NCBI RefSeq assembly: GCF_001889605.1
Contig: NZ_CP018171.1
Location: 1,882,501 to 1,946,500, forward strand
Direction of reading: 5' to 3'
DNA: 64,000 nt
Source: Aquibium oceanicum
Lineage (GTDB): Bacteria; Pseudomonadota; Alphaproteobacteria; Rhizobiales; Rhizobiaceae
Shown: positions 36,863 to 45,068 of the stretch, piece after piece
Layout of the letters: every line of letters starts with the position of its first letter
How positions within the stretch are numbered: the stretch's first letter is position 1
Translations under genes and position numbers: made by a program
Notes under the pieces: model-generated
What the model was told of the DNA's origin: nothing
Databases searched by the model: none
What the model saw: only the letters and a program-made list of their open reading frames with translations

Positions 36863-36890
36863 TGAACTCAAAGACTAGTCTTTCGGTTCA
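36863..36890. promoter_or_regulatory. 28-bp inverted repeat in the GntR promoter region, autoregulatory operator candidate
   Basis: An inner perfect 14-bp palindrome AAAGACTAGTCTTT is flanked by further arms TGAAC and GTTCA (12 of 14 bases in each arm match). It lies 62 bases before the assumed GTG start of the GntR gene, so it may be where that regulator binds its own promoter. It does not match the repeats seen in the 13-gene operon promoters. Confidence 0.5.
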
Positions 36891-36951
36891 CCTGATACAC
36901 CTCGCCGTGCTAGCAGAGATCTACAGAGGGAAATCAGGGACGAGAGCATAC

Positions 36952-37671
36952 GTGAGCCTCAACAAGAGCAACATATCGCGCTACGTGCAGCTTGCGACGC
37001 TCTTCCGGCGCAAGATCGAGATCGGCACGTGGCAACTGGGTCAGCAGATCCCCACGGTCGACATGCTCGCGGCGGAATTCGACGTGGCGCGCGCGACCAT
37101 CCGCCAGGCGCTGTCCATCCTGGAAAGCGACGGTCTCATCGAACGCCACCGGGCCAAGGGTACCTTCGTGACCTTCCGCCCACAGGAAGCGCTCTGGTGC
37201 CAGGTCGAGACGAACTGGGCGGGACTGCTCAACGCGCGCGAAGGAGCCACGATCGAGGTGCTGGCGCGTGGCGAATCGGCCGACGTGCAGGGCCTGGTGC
37301 ACCAGATCGGCGAACGCGCGCCGTCTTACCTGCACTTCCGGCGCCGCCATTGGCGCAACGATTCGCCCTTCATGATCGGCGAGGTCTACATCGACAAACG
37401 GCTCGAGCAGCGCATAACGGACGAGGCTCTGCGCACGAAGACCTCGATGCGCCTCATCGCCGACGTGGCAGGCGTGGAGGTGACGGACGCGCGCCAGACG
37501 CTGACCATCGGGACGGCGGACGCCGAGATCGCCGAACTCCTCCATCTTCCCTTCAACGCGCCGGTCGCCGTGGTGCACCGCTCGGCCATCGACGCCAGCG
37601 GCACGCTGGTGTTCGTCGGCGTCGCAACCTATCGCGGCGACGTGGTCCGGCTCGACTTCAAACTTCGCTGA
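36952..37671 (+). CDS. GntR-family (HutC/UTRA) transcriptional regulator
   Basis: This 239-aa regulator has the winged helix-turn-helix (LATLFRRKIEIGTWQLGQQI, DMLAAEFDVARATIRQALSI, LESDGLIERHRAKGTFVTFRP) and a C-terminal UTRA ligand-binding domain (SYLHFRRRHWRNDSPFMIGE). It is convergent with the TRAP/hydratase cluster, only 17 bases between stops, and is the only regulator near it, so it is the likely controller of that cluster. GTG at 36952 (VSLNKSNISRYVQLA) is the chosen start, as family members have about 240 aa; the longer frame from 36817 would add 45 implausible residues, part of which overlaps the operator region. Confidence 0.85.
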   Translation: MSLNKSNISRYVQLATLFRRKIEIGTWQLGQQIPTVDMLAAEFDVARATIRQALSILESDGLIERHRAKGTFVTFRPQEALWCQVETNWAGLLNAREGATIEVLARGESADVQGLVHQIGERAPSYLHFRRRHWRNDSPFMIGEVYIDKRLEQRITDEALRTKTSMRLIADVAGVEVTDARQTLTIGTADAEIAELLHLPFNAPVAVVHRSAIDASGTLVFVGVATYRGDVVRLDFKLR

Positions 37672-37688
37672 GCTCCCGTCCGAAGCGT

Positions 37689-38189
37689 CTATTCCTCGCG
37701 GATGACGGCCGGCTTGCGGAAGCGTGCGCCGGCGACAAGGTCCACCACGCAGCTCACGGCCGCGAGCGTGCATCCCGCCGCGAGCGCGATCTTGGCCGGG
37801 TAGACCGGAAACTGCACGATGCCCGAGGTGTACTCACCGACCCGCCAGGACTGCATGGCATTGCCCCAGCCGCGCCATGCCAGCGCCGTGAAGAAGCAGA
37901 GCATGAGAAGCAGCGTCAGCGTGTCGCTCAGCCGCTGCCCGAAGCGCGGCATGGCATCGTAGGCGATGTCGACGCTGATGTAGGAGCGGTTCAGGTGTAC
38001 CATGCCCAGCCCAAGGAAGACCGCCACCACCATCAGGGTCTGGGTCGCCTCGAACACGCCGGCGATGGGTCGCTGGAAGATGAGGGTGACGATGATGTCT
38101 GCCCCGCCGAGCAGCGTGATCGCCAGGATGGCGAGCCCGCCGATGAAGAGGGTTACCCTGTTGATGCCGACATAGAGCTTCCGGAGCAC
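37689..38189 (-). CDS. TRAP transporter small membrane subunit (DctQ)
   Basis: This 166-aa DctQ protein has four hydrophobic helices (for example LFIGGLAILAITLLGGADII and FEATQTLMVVAVFLGLGMVH). It belongs to the second TRAP system in this window and is the last gene of the operon, after DctM. It stabilises the DctM channel. Its stop is 17 bases from the stop of the convergent GntR gene, with no obvious terminator in between, so readthrough between the two transcripts is possible. Confidence 0.9.
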   Translation of the reverse strand: MLRKLYVGINRVTLFIGGLAILAITLLGGADIIVTLIFQRPIAGVFEATQTLMVVAVFLGLGMVHLNRSYISVDIAYDAMPRFGQRLSDTLTLLLMLCFFTALAWRGWGNAMQSWRVGEYTSGIVQFPVYPAKIALAAGCTLAAVSCVVDLVAGARFRKPAVIREE

Positions 38190-38199
38190 CGGCGCCTCC

Positions 38200-39513
38200 C
38201 TAGTAGCGCATGTTGTTGGGGATCCACATCACGATGTCCGGGAACATGATGAAGGTGATCAGGATCGCCACGTTGAGCAGCACGAACGGCAGGATGCCGC
38301 GCACGATGTCCTCGATCCGGAGCATGCCCTCGGACGCCCCGACGGTGGCGAAGAGGTTGAGGCCCACCGGCGGCGTGATCGCGCCGATCTCGATGATGAT
38401 GATGACCAGGATACCGAAGAAGATCGGGTCGATACCGGCTGCCACGATGATCGGATAGACGAAGGGGATGGTCACGAGCTGCAGCGACAGGCCTTCCATG
38501 AAGCAGCCCAGAACGACGTAGATCATGCCCAGGATGATGAGCAGCATCGTTGGCGACAGCTGCAGCGCCTCGGTAAAGTCGACGACGCCGGTGACGAAGC
38601 CGCTCAACACCAGCATGCGCGAATAGATCATGCCGCCGATCACGATGATGAAGAGCATCGCCGTTGTTTCGGCCGAGCGCATGAGCGTCATGCCCAGCAT
38701 GCTCATGGTGAGGCGGCGGCGGAGGGCGATGATCACCAGCGCGCCGAAGGCGCCGGCGGCCCCGGCAGCGGACGGCGAGAAGTAGCCGCCATAGATGCCG
38801 GTCATGATGAACAGGAAGAGGAGCAGGATCGACCAGGTGTTTCCGAGCGCGCCCCACCGTTCGGCGCGTGACGCCTTCGGGCGGTCCGCCGGCGCGAGCT
38901 TCGGATTGAACCGCACCATCGCCCAGACCATGATGCAGTAGCCGAGCGCGGTGATGATGCCCGGTACGATTCCGGCGATCATCAGCTTGCCGATCGATTG
39001 CTCGGTGAGGATGCCGTAGACCACCATGCCGATGCTCGGCGGAATGAGGGCGGCCAGCGTTCCCGCCGAGGCGATGCACGCTCCCGAAAGCGAACGCGAG
39101 TAGCCGAGCCTCAGCATCTCGGGCAGCGACAACCGAGTGAACACCGTGGCGTTCACCAGCGGCGAGCCGGAGATGGCGGCAAAGCCCGTGGCGCCGCTGA
39201 TGGTGGCGAGGTAGAGGCCGCCGCGCAGGTGGCCGAGCCAACGGTCGGCGGCCGTGTAGAGTTCCGTCGCCATGCCGCTCGCCATGGCCAGGTTGCCCAT
39301 GAACAGGAATGTGGGAAGCACCGCGAAGGCGTAGTTGGCCGTGATGGAGTAGGAGACGCTGTAGAGCTGGCCCAGCGCGAGCATCTCCCCGCCGATCAGG
39401 TAGAGCCCGGCAATTCCGGCCGTCGCCAGCGCGATCGCGACTGGAACGCCAAGGATCATCAGCACGAGCATCACGAGCGTGAATCCCGCGGCGATGGACA
39501 GCGGATCTGACAT
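38200..39513 (-). CDS. TRAP transporter large membrane subunit (DctM)
   Basis: This 437-aa DctM protein has about 12 membrane helices and blocks PTFLFMGNLAMASGMATELY, GATGFAAISGSPLVNATVFT, LAALIPPSIGMVVYGILTEQ and ITPPVGLNLFATVGASEGML. It lies 10 bases before dctQ and about 110 bases after dctP on the minus strand. Order in the operon is P-M-Q. It would carry the solute captured by the DctP at 39624-40634 across the inner membrane with sodium. Confidence 0.93.
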   Translation of the reverse strand: MSDPLSIAAGFTLVMLVLMILGVPVAIALATAGIAGLYLIGGEMLALGQLYSVSYSITANYAFAVLPTFLFMGNLAMASGMATELYTAADRWLGHLRGGLYLATISGATGFAAISGSPLVNATVFTRLSLPEMLRLGYSRSLSGACIASAGTLAALIPPSIGMVVYGILTEQSIGKLMIAGIVPGIITALGYCIMVWAMVRFNPKLAPADRPKASRAERWGALGNTWSILLLFLFIMTGIYGGYFSPSAAGAAGAFGALVIIALRRRLTMSMLGMTLMRSAETTAMLFIIVIGGMIYSRMLVLSGFVTGVVDFTEALQLSPTMLLIILGMIYVVLGCFMEGLSLQLVTIPFVYPIIVAAGIDPIFFGILVIIIIEIGAITPPVGLNLFATVGASEGMLRIEDIVRGILPFVLLNVAILITFIMFPDIVMWIPNNMRY

Positions 39514-39623
39514 CGACGGTTCCCGGATCTTCGAAACAACGGCGGGCAGCGCGCGGCGCGCTGCCCGGCACCAGGCTGGGCGTCAGGGCGTCCGGACGGA
39601 GCCGGGCGCCGTGACGGTCACGC

Positions 39624-40634
39624 TCAACGAAGCTCTTTCCACTTCGCCACGACCGAGGAGGCCTCGTCGCCCATGCCCTTGTCGGCCATCATCTTCGACC
39701 AGACGTCGAGCATGTCGGGCATCATCTCCTCGAGCTTGTCCTGCTCGGGGAAGGGAAGCACCTCCACGCCGTTTTCCTTCAGCGTGGCGAGCGACTTGTC
39801 GTTGGCTGCGGATGTCACTTCTTCGTCAAAGGCCTCGGCTTCCTTCTGAACGTCGGTGATGAGCTTCTGCACCGACGGGTCTAGGCTGTTCCACTTGTCG
39901 AGGTTCATGACGCTCATATGCGCCACGATGGGTCCGAAGGTGATCTCGGAGGCGTACTTGGCGACCTCATACAGGCGGTTCGACACCAGGAAGTCGTAGG
40001 GCAGGATGATGCAGTCGATCGTGCCGCGCTGCATGGACTCGTAGAACTCGCCCGGAAGCACGGTCACGGGCGTTGCGCCCAGCGTGTTGAGCACGATGGG
40101 GAAGTAGTCTCCCTGGCTGCGGATCTTGCGGCCCTTGAAATCCTCGATGGTACGCAGGGGCTGCGTGCACAGCATGTGGTATTCGTTGAACTGCGCGAAC
40201 CGCATGACGTGGAGCTTGTTCTCGTCGGCTTCTTCCTTCAGCGCCGGAATGTCGGCGAGCAGGGCGTTGCCGATCTGAATCGCCGCGGACGAGTTCGGAT
40301 AGGAGAACGGCGCCGAGCTCAGCGGTGCGAAGAAGGGCAGGTTGGCCGCGTACCAGCTCGGCGTCAGCGCGCCGGCATCGAGGGCGCCGGTCGAGATCAG
40401 GTCGAACAGCTCGGCGGGCGATCCCGCCGCGCCGGCCCAGAACATCTGGAATGTCACCTTGCCGTCTGAGCGCTTGGCGATTTCCTTCGCGGCCCAGTCA
40501 TCGGCCAGCGAACTGGTCGATGTCTGCGAAACGGAATGCCCGAACCGGATGTTGGTCTCCGGATAGTCCTGTGCCTGGGCGGCCGCCGTCCACACGACGG
40601 TTCCCGCGAGTATCATTGTCAGTTTCGTCAGCAT
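39624..40634 (-). CDS. TRAP transporter solute-binding protein (DctP)
   Basis: This 336-aa periplasmic binding protein has a signal peptide (MLTKLTMILAGTVVWTAAAQ, cleavage after AQA) and the DctP family blocks RSDGKVTFQMFWAGAAGSPA, FKGRKIRSQGDYFPIVLNTL (with the Arg expected to bind the substrate carboxylate), ESMQRGTIDCIILPYDFLVS and the C-terminal helical region ending in VVAKWKELR. RBS GGGAGG precedes the ATG. Upstream lies a promoter with an inverted repeat in the spacer. The substrate is likely an organic acid, possibly a dicarboxylate. Confidence 0.92.
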   Translation of the reverse strand: MLTKLTMILAGTVVWTAAAQAQDYPETNIRFGHSVSQTSTSSLADDWAAKEIAKRSDGKVTFQMFWAGAAGSPAELFDLISTGALDAGALTPSWYAANLPFFAPLSSAPFSYPNSSAAIQIGNALLADIPALKEEADENKLHVMRFAQFNEYHMLCTQPLRTIEDFKGRKIRSQGDYFPIVLNTLGATPVTVLPGEFYESMQRGTIDCIILPYDFLVSNRLYEVAKYASEITFGPIVAHMSVMNLDKWNSLDPSVQKLITDVQKEAEAFDEEVTSAANDKSLATLKENGVEVLPFPEQDKLEEMMPDMLDVWSKMMADKGMGDEASSVVAKWKELR

Positions 40635-40745
40635 GTATTCCTCCCGATGCTGAGTTGCGAATTAACGGTCCATGTTTGCGTAGCGTGTCGGGGATCGCCC
40701 GCCAATCGCCTGCTCTATGCGCCGACTGCAAAGGTTCTTTGCAGC

Positions 40746-40774
40746 GAATAGGTTAGTTTTATAACCTTTATCAA
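40746..40774 (-). promoter_or_regulatory. Promoter with 18-bp operator in the spacer, upstream of the TRAP genes
   Basis: On the minus strand TTGATA (40769-40774) and CTATTC (40746-40751) are 17 bases apart, a standard sigma-70-type spacing. The spacer and edges hold the inverted repeat AGGTTAGTTTTATAACCT (40750-40767), with perfect 6-base arms. A bound protein would block polymerase. The repeat resembles one upstream of the GST gene (50550-50567): 12 of 18 bases are the same. Confidence 0.6.
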
Positions 40775-40800
40775 TCGGTAACATGACCTTTTCACCACCG

Positions 40801-41454
40801 TCAAGCAGCGGGGTCGGAACCGCCGCCAGCGGCGGCACTTTCCCGTGCCGCCCGAAGCTCTTCCATCAGGGCCGGAAGCCGCTCCCTGGCCCTGGCTTCC
40901 AGCTGGTCGTAGCCATTGTTGCCATGCGCATCGATGCCCACGGTGAGCGGCCCCAGGCCCTCCACCCGCATTTTCACCAGCCGATAGTGCGTGACGAGAT
41001 CGGACCAGCCGACGCCGGTCACCTCTTTGATCGCGTCCGTGTGGAGCGTCGCGCCTCCGCCGAGAATGGATAGGTAGACGCAGCCTACCTCCTGCATGGC
41101 GCGGGCGCATTCGGCGTCGAGCCCGCCCTTGCCGCACACGATGCGCAGGCCGTAATGCCGGATGATCTTCGGCATCAGGGGGTTGAAGCGGGTGCTGGTC
41201 GTGGGATTGATGTAGACGATCTCGAAGCCGTGGTCTGTGTCCCGGCTGTAGCTCGGCAGGTGAAAGAAGCCGGCGCCTTCGAGAGGGAAGGGCAACTCGC
41301 GCTTTCCTTCCATCGCCTCGATGATGCGCTTGTGCGTCGGCAGTCCGCCCGTCGCGACGATCTCGCCGTCCACGGTGACGAGGTCGCCAAGCCGCAGCCC
41401 GCGGATCGCTTCCACGTCGACCGGCAGTGTCAGGTGATGCGTCGCCATCGTCAC
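40801..41454 (-). CDS. Class I fumarase/tartrate-dehydratase-like beta subunit
   Basis: This 217-aa protein is the C-terminal-half/beta-type subunit of iron-sulfur class I hydro-lyases (FumA/B C-domain, TtdB). Blocks: LRLGDLVTVDGEIVATGGLP, GFEIVYINPTTSTRFNPLMP, RIVCGKGGLDAECARAMQEV, LGPLTVGIDAHGNNGY. It is divergent from fumarase at the RDAAH motif (here GGLPTHKR), so the substrate may differ from fumarate. It overlaps the alpha subunit by 4 bases (ATGA), forming a split two-gene enzyme. The reaction is expected to be addition or removal of water on a dicarboxylate or tartrate-like acid. Confidence 0.85.
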   Translation of the reverse strand: MTMATHHLTLPVDVEAIRGLRLGDLVTVDGEIVATGGLPTHKRIIEAMEGKRELPFPLEGAGFFHLPSYSRDTDHGFEIVYINPTTSTRFNPLMPKIIRHYGLRIVCGKGGLDAECARAMQEVGCVYLSILGGGATLHTDAIKEVTGVGWSDLVTHYRLVKMRVEGLGPLTVGIDAHGNNGYDQLEARARERLPALMEELRAARESAAAGGGSDPAA

Positions 41455-42320
41455 TCGATCCGCTCGATGCGTCCGTCATTGTAGAGACGGGCGCGGGTTC
41501 GCCGGTTGATCCAGCAGTTGAAACACACTGCCACGGGCGTGAAGCCGTGACCGGAGGCATATTCGATGTGGATGGCGAGCGCGGTGGTGTCGCCGCCAGT
41601 GCCCATCGGGCCGAAGCCGAGCTTGTTCGTGGCCTTGAGGAGCCGCTCCTCCATCGCCGCCAGCACGGGCTCCGAACTCGGTGTGCCAAGTGGCCGCAGC
41701 GTCGCGAGCTTGGCGATCTTGGTGCAGTAGTCGAAGGTCCCGCCGATGCCGACGCCGATCGTGACCGGAGGGCACTGCTGTGCGGCGGTCTTGACGATGA
41801 CGTCGAGGACGTAGGCCTCGATCTCCTCCAGCGTCGGGAAGCTGAAGATTTCCAGCGACGCCCAGCGGCCCGACCCAAGCGCCTTGGGCGCGCAGGTGAT
41901 GTCGATGTAGTCGGCACCGTCGATCATGTCCCAGCTCACCACCGGCATGTCCTTGCCGGCGTAGCTCCGCTCGTTGGTCAACGGGTTGGTGACGTGCTTC
42001 AGGAGCGGCGGCTGGATGGTCTCGACCAGATGCGCGAATCCGTCGCTGATCGCCCGCTTCACGTCGCCCTCGAAGCGCGCCTGGGTACCCACCTTGATGA
42101 AGTAGACCGGCACGCCGGAGTCCGAGCAGACGAATCGATCCGTATTCTCGGCCCGGTCGGCACTGCGCCGCATCATCGAGAGCACCTTGCGCGCGCTCTC
42201 GTTGGTCTCGGCCGCGGCCGCACGGTCCAGCGCCTCCTTTGCGTCGTCCGGGATGCGCTTCAGCGACCATTCGTAGAGGTCGGCGGTGAGTGTCTTCACG
42301 GCCTCGTAAGTGATTGCCAT
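41451..42320 (-). CDS. Class I fumarase/tartrate-dehydratase-like alpha subunit
   Basis: This 289-aa protein is the alpha or N-terminal-half subunit with the 4Fe-4S cluster. The three conserved cysteine contexts are present: VCSDSGVPVYFIKVG (matching CxDTG), QQCPPVTIGVGIGG, and CFNCWINRR after GPMGTGGDTTALAIHIEYAS. The cluster is therefore probably intact, unlike many paralogues that have lost it. With the beta subunit it would hydrate or dehydrate a dicarboxylate (fumarate, tartrate, mesaconate and dimethylmaleate-type acids are processed in this superfamily). It is coupled to its neighbours: the dehydrogenase upstream ends 3 bases before its ATG. Confidence 0.88.
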   Translation of the reverse strand: MAITYEAVKTLTADLYEWSLKRIPDDAKEALDRAAAAETNESARKVLSMMRRSADRAENTDRFVCSDSGVPVYFIKVGTQARFEGDVKRAISDGFAHLVETIQPPLLKHVTNPLTNERSYAGKDMPVVSWDMIDGADYIDITCAPKALGSGRWASLEIFSFPTLEEIEAYVLDVIVKTAAQQCPPVTIGVGIGGTFDYCTKIAKLATLRPLGTPSSEPVLAAMEERLLKATNKLGFGPMGTGGDTTALAIHIEYASGHGFTPVAVCFNCWINRRTRARLYNDGRIERIE

Positions 42321-42323
42321 GTC

Positions 42324-43259
42324 TCAGCCCTTCCCGGAATCGACCGCTGCGTCGCGCACGGGCCGGCCGGCCCGCAGGTCGTCGGCGGCCTGCGCCAGCG
42401 TGTTGGCGATGCCGTAGCGCGTCTCGCGCGTCACGGCCGCGTAGTGCGGTGCGAGCACCACGGTCTCGAAGCCCGCGAAGCGCGGATCGATAGACGGCTC
42501 GGCATCGAAGACGTCGAGCCCCGCACCGCCGATCGCCTTCTTTTCCAGCGCCGCGATCAGGGCTTCCTGGTCCACCACGCTGCCGCGCGATACGTTGATC
42601 AGGATGCCGTCCGGACCCAGACGTTCGAGCACGGACTGGCCGACGATGCGGTGCGTATCCGGCCCGCCCGGACAGGACAGAACCAGCACGTCGCACCGTT
42701 CGGCGAGATCGCCGATCGCCGGCACGTAGCCGTAGGGCAGGTCCGGCTTCTCGCGCGGCCCGGTATAGAGCACGCTCATGCCGATGCCGGCGGAGCGCCG
42801 CGCGATCGTCTGGCCGATCTTGCCGAGCCCGACGATGCCGAGCGTGCGGTCGAAGACGCGTCGGGACGGGGTCATGCGTTCCGTCGCCCAGCGCCCGGCG
42901 CGTACGAACCGGTCCGCCTCCGCGATCCGCCGCGACACGGCGTAGATCAGGCCGATGGCGAAATCGGCGGTGTCGTCGGTCACCTCGTCGGGCGTATGCC
43001 GCACCACGATGCCGCGGCGCCTGGCTTCCGCAAGGTCGATGTTCTCGAGCCCGGTGCCGTTGCACAGCAGCAGGCGCAGGTCGGGAAACTGGTCGTAGAG
43101 CGCGGTATCGGCGCCGGCGATGCTCGTGGTCACCGCGACGTCGAACCCGTCGCGGGCGTCTTCGCCGCGCTTCACCTCGACCAGCTCGTTGCCGCGCGAC
43201 AGCACCTCGCGCAGTTCCGGCGGAATGGCCGCGACGACGGCGATACGGTTGGTACTCAT
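42324..43259 (-). CDS. D-isomer-specific 2-hydroxyacid dehydrogenase
   Basis: This 311-aa NAD(P)-dependent dehydrogenase has the Rossmann fingerprint LGIVGLGKIGQTIARRSAGI and the catalytic triad of the family: Arg in INVSRGSVVDQEALIAAL, Glu in FDAEPSIDP, and His in VVLAPHYAAVT. It would reduce a 2-keto acid to a D-2-hydroxy acid or oxidise the reverse. In this operon it may supply the keto/hydroxy acid exchange next to the two dehydratases. It is one of two such dehydrogenases in the island (the other at 52228-53196). Confidence 0.9.
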   Translation of the reverse strand: MSTNRIAVVAAIPPELREVLSRGNELVEVKRGEDARDGFDVAVTTSIAGADTALYDQFPDLRLLLCNGTGLENIDLAEARRRGIVVRHTPDEVTDDTADFAIGLIYAVSRRIAEADRFVRAGRWATERMTPSRRVFDRTLGIVGLGKIGQTIARRSAGIGMSVLYTGPREKPDLPYGYVPAIGDLAERCDVLVLSCPGGPDTHRIVGQSVLERLGPDGILINVSRGSVVDQEALIAALEKKAIGGAGLDVFDAEPSIDPRFAGFETVVLAPHYAAVTRETRYGIANTLAQAADDLRAGRPVRDAAVDSGKG

Positions 43260-43269
43260 CTTACGTTCC

Positions 43270-43782
43270 TCACAGACCGGCCGCCGAAACGCGTTCCTTC
43301 AGCGCCGGCGCCAGGCCGCCCAGCCGCCACACCTGCAGCATGCTTTCGGCATAGGGCCGGAACCGCCGCTCCTCGCCGGTCGCCAGATTGCGCGCCACGC
43401 CCGACACGAGATCGACCTCCAGCTGGTCACCCGTTCCTGCGATCTGCGTGATGCCGGGGCAGGGCACGATTGGCAGGCCGTTGTTCAACCCCTTGCGGAT
43501 GAAGGCGGAATCCGTCGATTCCACCACGCAGGCGCGGATGCCGGATTCGCGCATGGCCACGCAGGCATGCGGATGGCTGTGGTGGCCGAAATTGCGCCCC
43601 GCCACGACGATGTCTCCTTCGCCGACCTTCTGCGGGAAATCCGGGTCCAGCAGCACGAAGAGCATCGCCTTCAGCGCCGGGATGTCGAAGCTGCCGAGGT
43701 CGGGCACCTGCGAATACTGGATGATGCCGTTGTCGGCGCTGACATTGTCGCCGAAAGCCCACACGCGTCCGGTGATCGTCAT
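43270..43782 (-). CDS. Isopropylmalate-dehydratase small-subunit-like (aconitase swivel) protein with altered active-site loop
   Basis: This 170-aa protein is the swivelling-domain subunit of the aconitase superfamily (LeuD-like). It keeps the general pattern TGRVWAFGDNVSADNGIIQY near the start and GDIVVAGRNFG in the middle. The usual IPMD loop, which reads N-F-G-C-G-S-S-R-E-H-A, is here NFGHHSHPHACVAM, one residue shorter and lacking the Ser-Arg pair used for substrate binding. Thus this is an aconitase-type hydro-lyase of changed specificity, not a leucine enzyme. It overlaps the large subunit gene by 4 bases (ATGA), giving a two-gene enzyme. Confidence 0.82.
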   Translation of the reverse strand: MTITGRVWAFGDNVSADNGIIQYSQVPDLGSFDIPALKAMLFVLLDPDFPQKVGEGDIVVAGRNFGHHSHPHACVAMRESGIRACVVESTDSAFIRKGLNNGLPIVPCPGITQIAGTGDQLEVDLVSGVARNLATGEERRFRPYAESMLQVWRLGGLAPALKERVSAAGL

Positions 43783-45068
43783 GCCGCGTCCCTCCGCAGC
43801 GCGGGATCGCCGCGCGGGTCGACGATCGCGCCGGCGAGCGCCGACGCGGCGACGGTGATCGGGCTGGCGAGATAGGCGCGCGCCAGCCGGCTGCCGTTGC
43901 GGCCGTGATAGTTCATCTGGTGCGTCGAGATCGACACCTCACCGTCGTTCAGCACGCCCTCGTAACCCCAGCAGGTGGTGCAGCCGGGCGCCAGGATGGT
44001 CGCGCCGGCTTCGGCGAGGATCGAGAGAAGGCCCTCGCGGCCCGCCTGCGCGTAAATCTCGCGGCTGCCGGGCGTGACGTAGAAGGTGACGTGACTGGCG
44101 ATGCGCCGTCCGCGCAGGATCGCCGCTGCCGCGCGAAGATCGTCCATGCGCCCGTTGGCGCAGGTGCCGATCGCCGCCTGGTCGATGCGCAGGCCCGCCA
44201 CTTCGCCGACCGGCGACACCGTGTGGAGCTCCGGCGGCACGGTGACCAGCGGCTCGAGCGCGCCGAGGTCGAACGATGCCTCGTAGGCATATTCGGCATC
44301 TGCGTCCGCCTCGAAAACCTCGAAAGGCCGGCCGTCCGCGCGCGACCGCGCATAGGCGAGTGCCGCCTCGTCCACCGGCATCAACGCGGTGTCGGGCCCG
44401 GCGTGGTAGGTGCAGGCGAGAAGCGTCTGGCGCTCGTCCAGCGACAGTCCCGCAACGCCATCGCCGCCATATTCGATGCAGCCCTGGCTGAGCAGGTCCG
44501 TTTCGGCATAGTCGCGTATGATCGCCTGGGCGAGATCGCGGATGTGTACGCCTTCGGCGAGCCTGCCCGTCAGGGTGAAGCGGATCGGCCGCGGCACCAC
44601 CATCCAGTTCTCGTTCAGCACCGATGTGACGACGACCTCGGTGGAAATCGCGATGTTCAGCGCGCCCACCACGCCGATCGAGGCGATGTTGGGCTCGTCG
44701 GAAAAGACCAGCGTGCCGGGGCGCGCGAATCCCTGCTCCACAAGCACCTGATGGCGCAGGCCCGAGCCGGGCCCGAAATAGTTGGCGCCGTGCTTTTCGG
44801 CGAAGTCGCGCATCTCGCCGTGGTTGCGGTGGTAGGCCGACCCCATGCCGGCGGCGGTGGTGTGGTCGACGACGAGCACCAGCTTTTCGGGATGCGCCAG
44901 CCGCGTCACGCCGGCCTGTTCCATGATGCGCTTGCGCGCTGGCCAGGAAATGTCCTGGCAGCACGTGTAGTCCGGCGTCACCGTCACGTATTCGCCAGGC
45001 TCGACGGTTTCCCGTCCGGCGGCGCGCGCGATGATCTTCTGGACGACAGACTGTCCCATTCTCATCAT
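43779..45068 (-). CDS. Isopropylmalate-dehydratase large-subunit-like (aconitase-family) hydro-lyase
   Basis: This 429-aa protein is a LeuC/aconitase-like catalytic subunit. The Fe-S cysteines are present: one in GTCANGRMDDLRAAAAILR and two in ILAPGCTTCWGY (CxxC). The start QSVVQKIIARAAGRETVEPG and HTTAAGMGSAYHRNHGEMRD with FGPGSGLRHQVLVEQGFARP are typical of the single-subunit-type 3-isopropylmalate/homoaconitate/dimethylmaleate hydratases. Function: reversible hydration of a branched or alkyl-substituted dicarboxylic acid. The ATG overlaps the aldehyde dehydrogenase stop (ATGA). Confidence 0.88.
   Translation of the reverse strand: MMRMGQSVVQKIIARAAGRETVEPGEYVTVTPDYTCCQDISWPARKRIMEQAGVTRLAHPEKLVLVVDHTTAAGMGSAYHRNHGEMRDFAEKHGANYFGPGSGLRHQVLVEQGFARPGTLVFSDEPNIASIGVVGALNIAISTEVVVTSVLNENWMVVPRPIRFTLTGRLAEGVHIRDLAQAIIRDYAETDLLSQGCIEYGGDGVAGLSLDERQTLLACTYHAGPDTALMPVDEAALAYARSRADGRPFEVFEADADAEYAYEASFDLGALEPLVTVPPELHTVSPVGEVAGLRIDQAAIGTCANGRMDDLRAAAAILRGRRIASHVTFYVTPGSREIYAQAGREGLLSILAEAGATILAPGCTTCWGYEGVLNDGEVSISTHQMNYHGRNGSRLARAYLASPITVAASALAGAIVDPRGDPALRRDAA

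Noticed and set aside
36817-36951. Earlier start for the GntR gene
   Set aside because: The added 45 residues do not resemble the family, and part of the DNA is a 28-bp palindrome likely to be regulatory.
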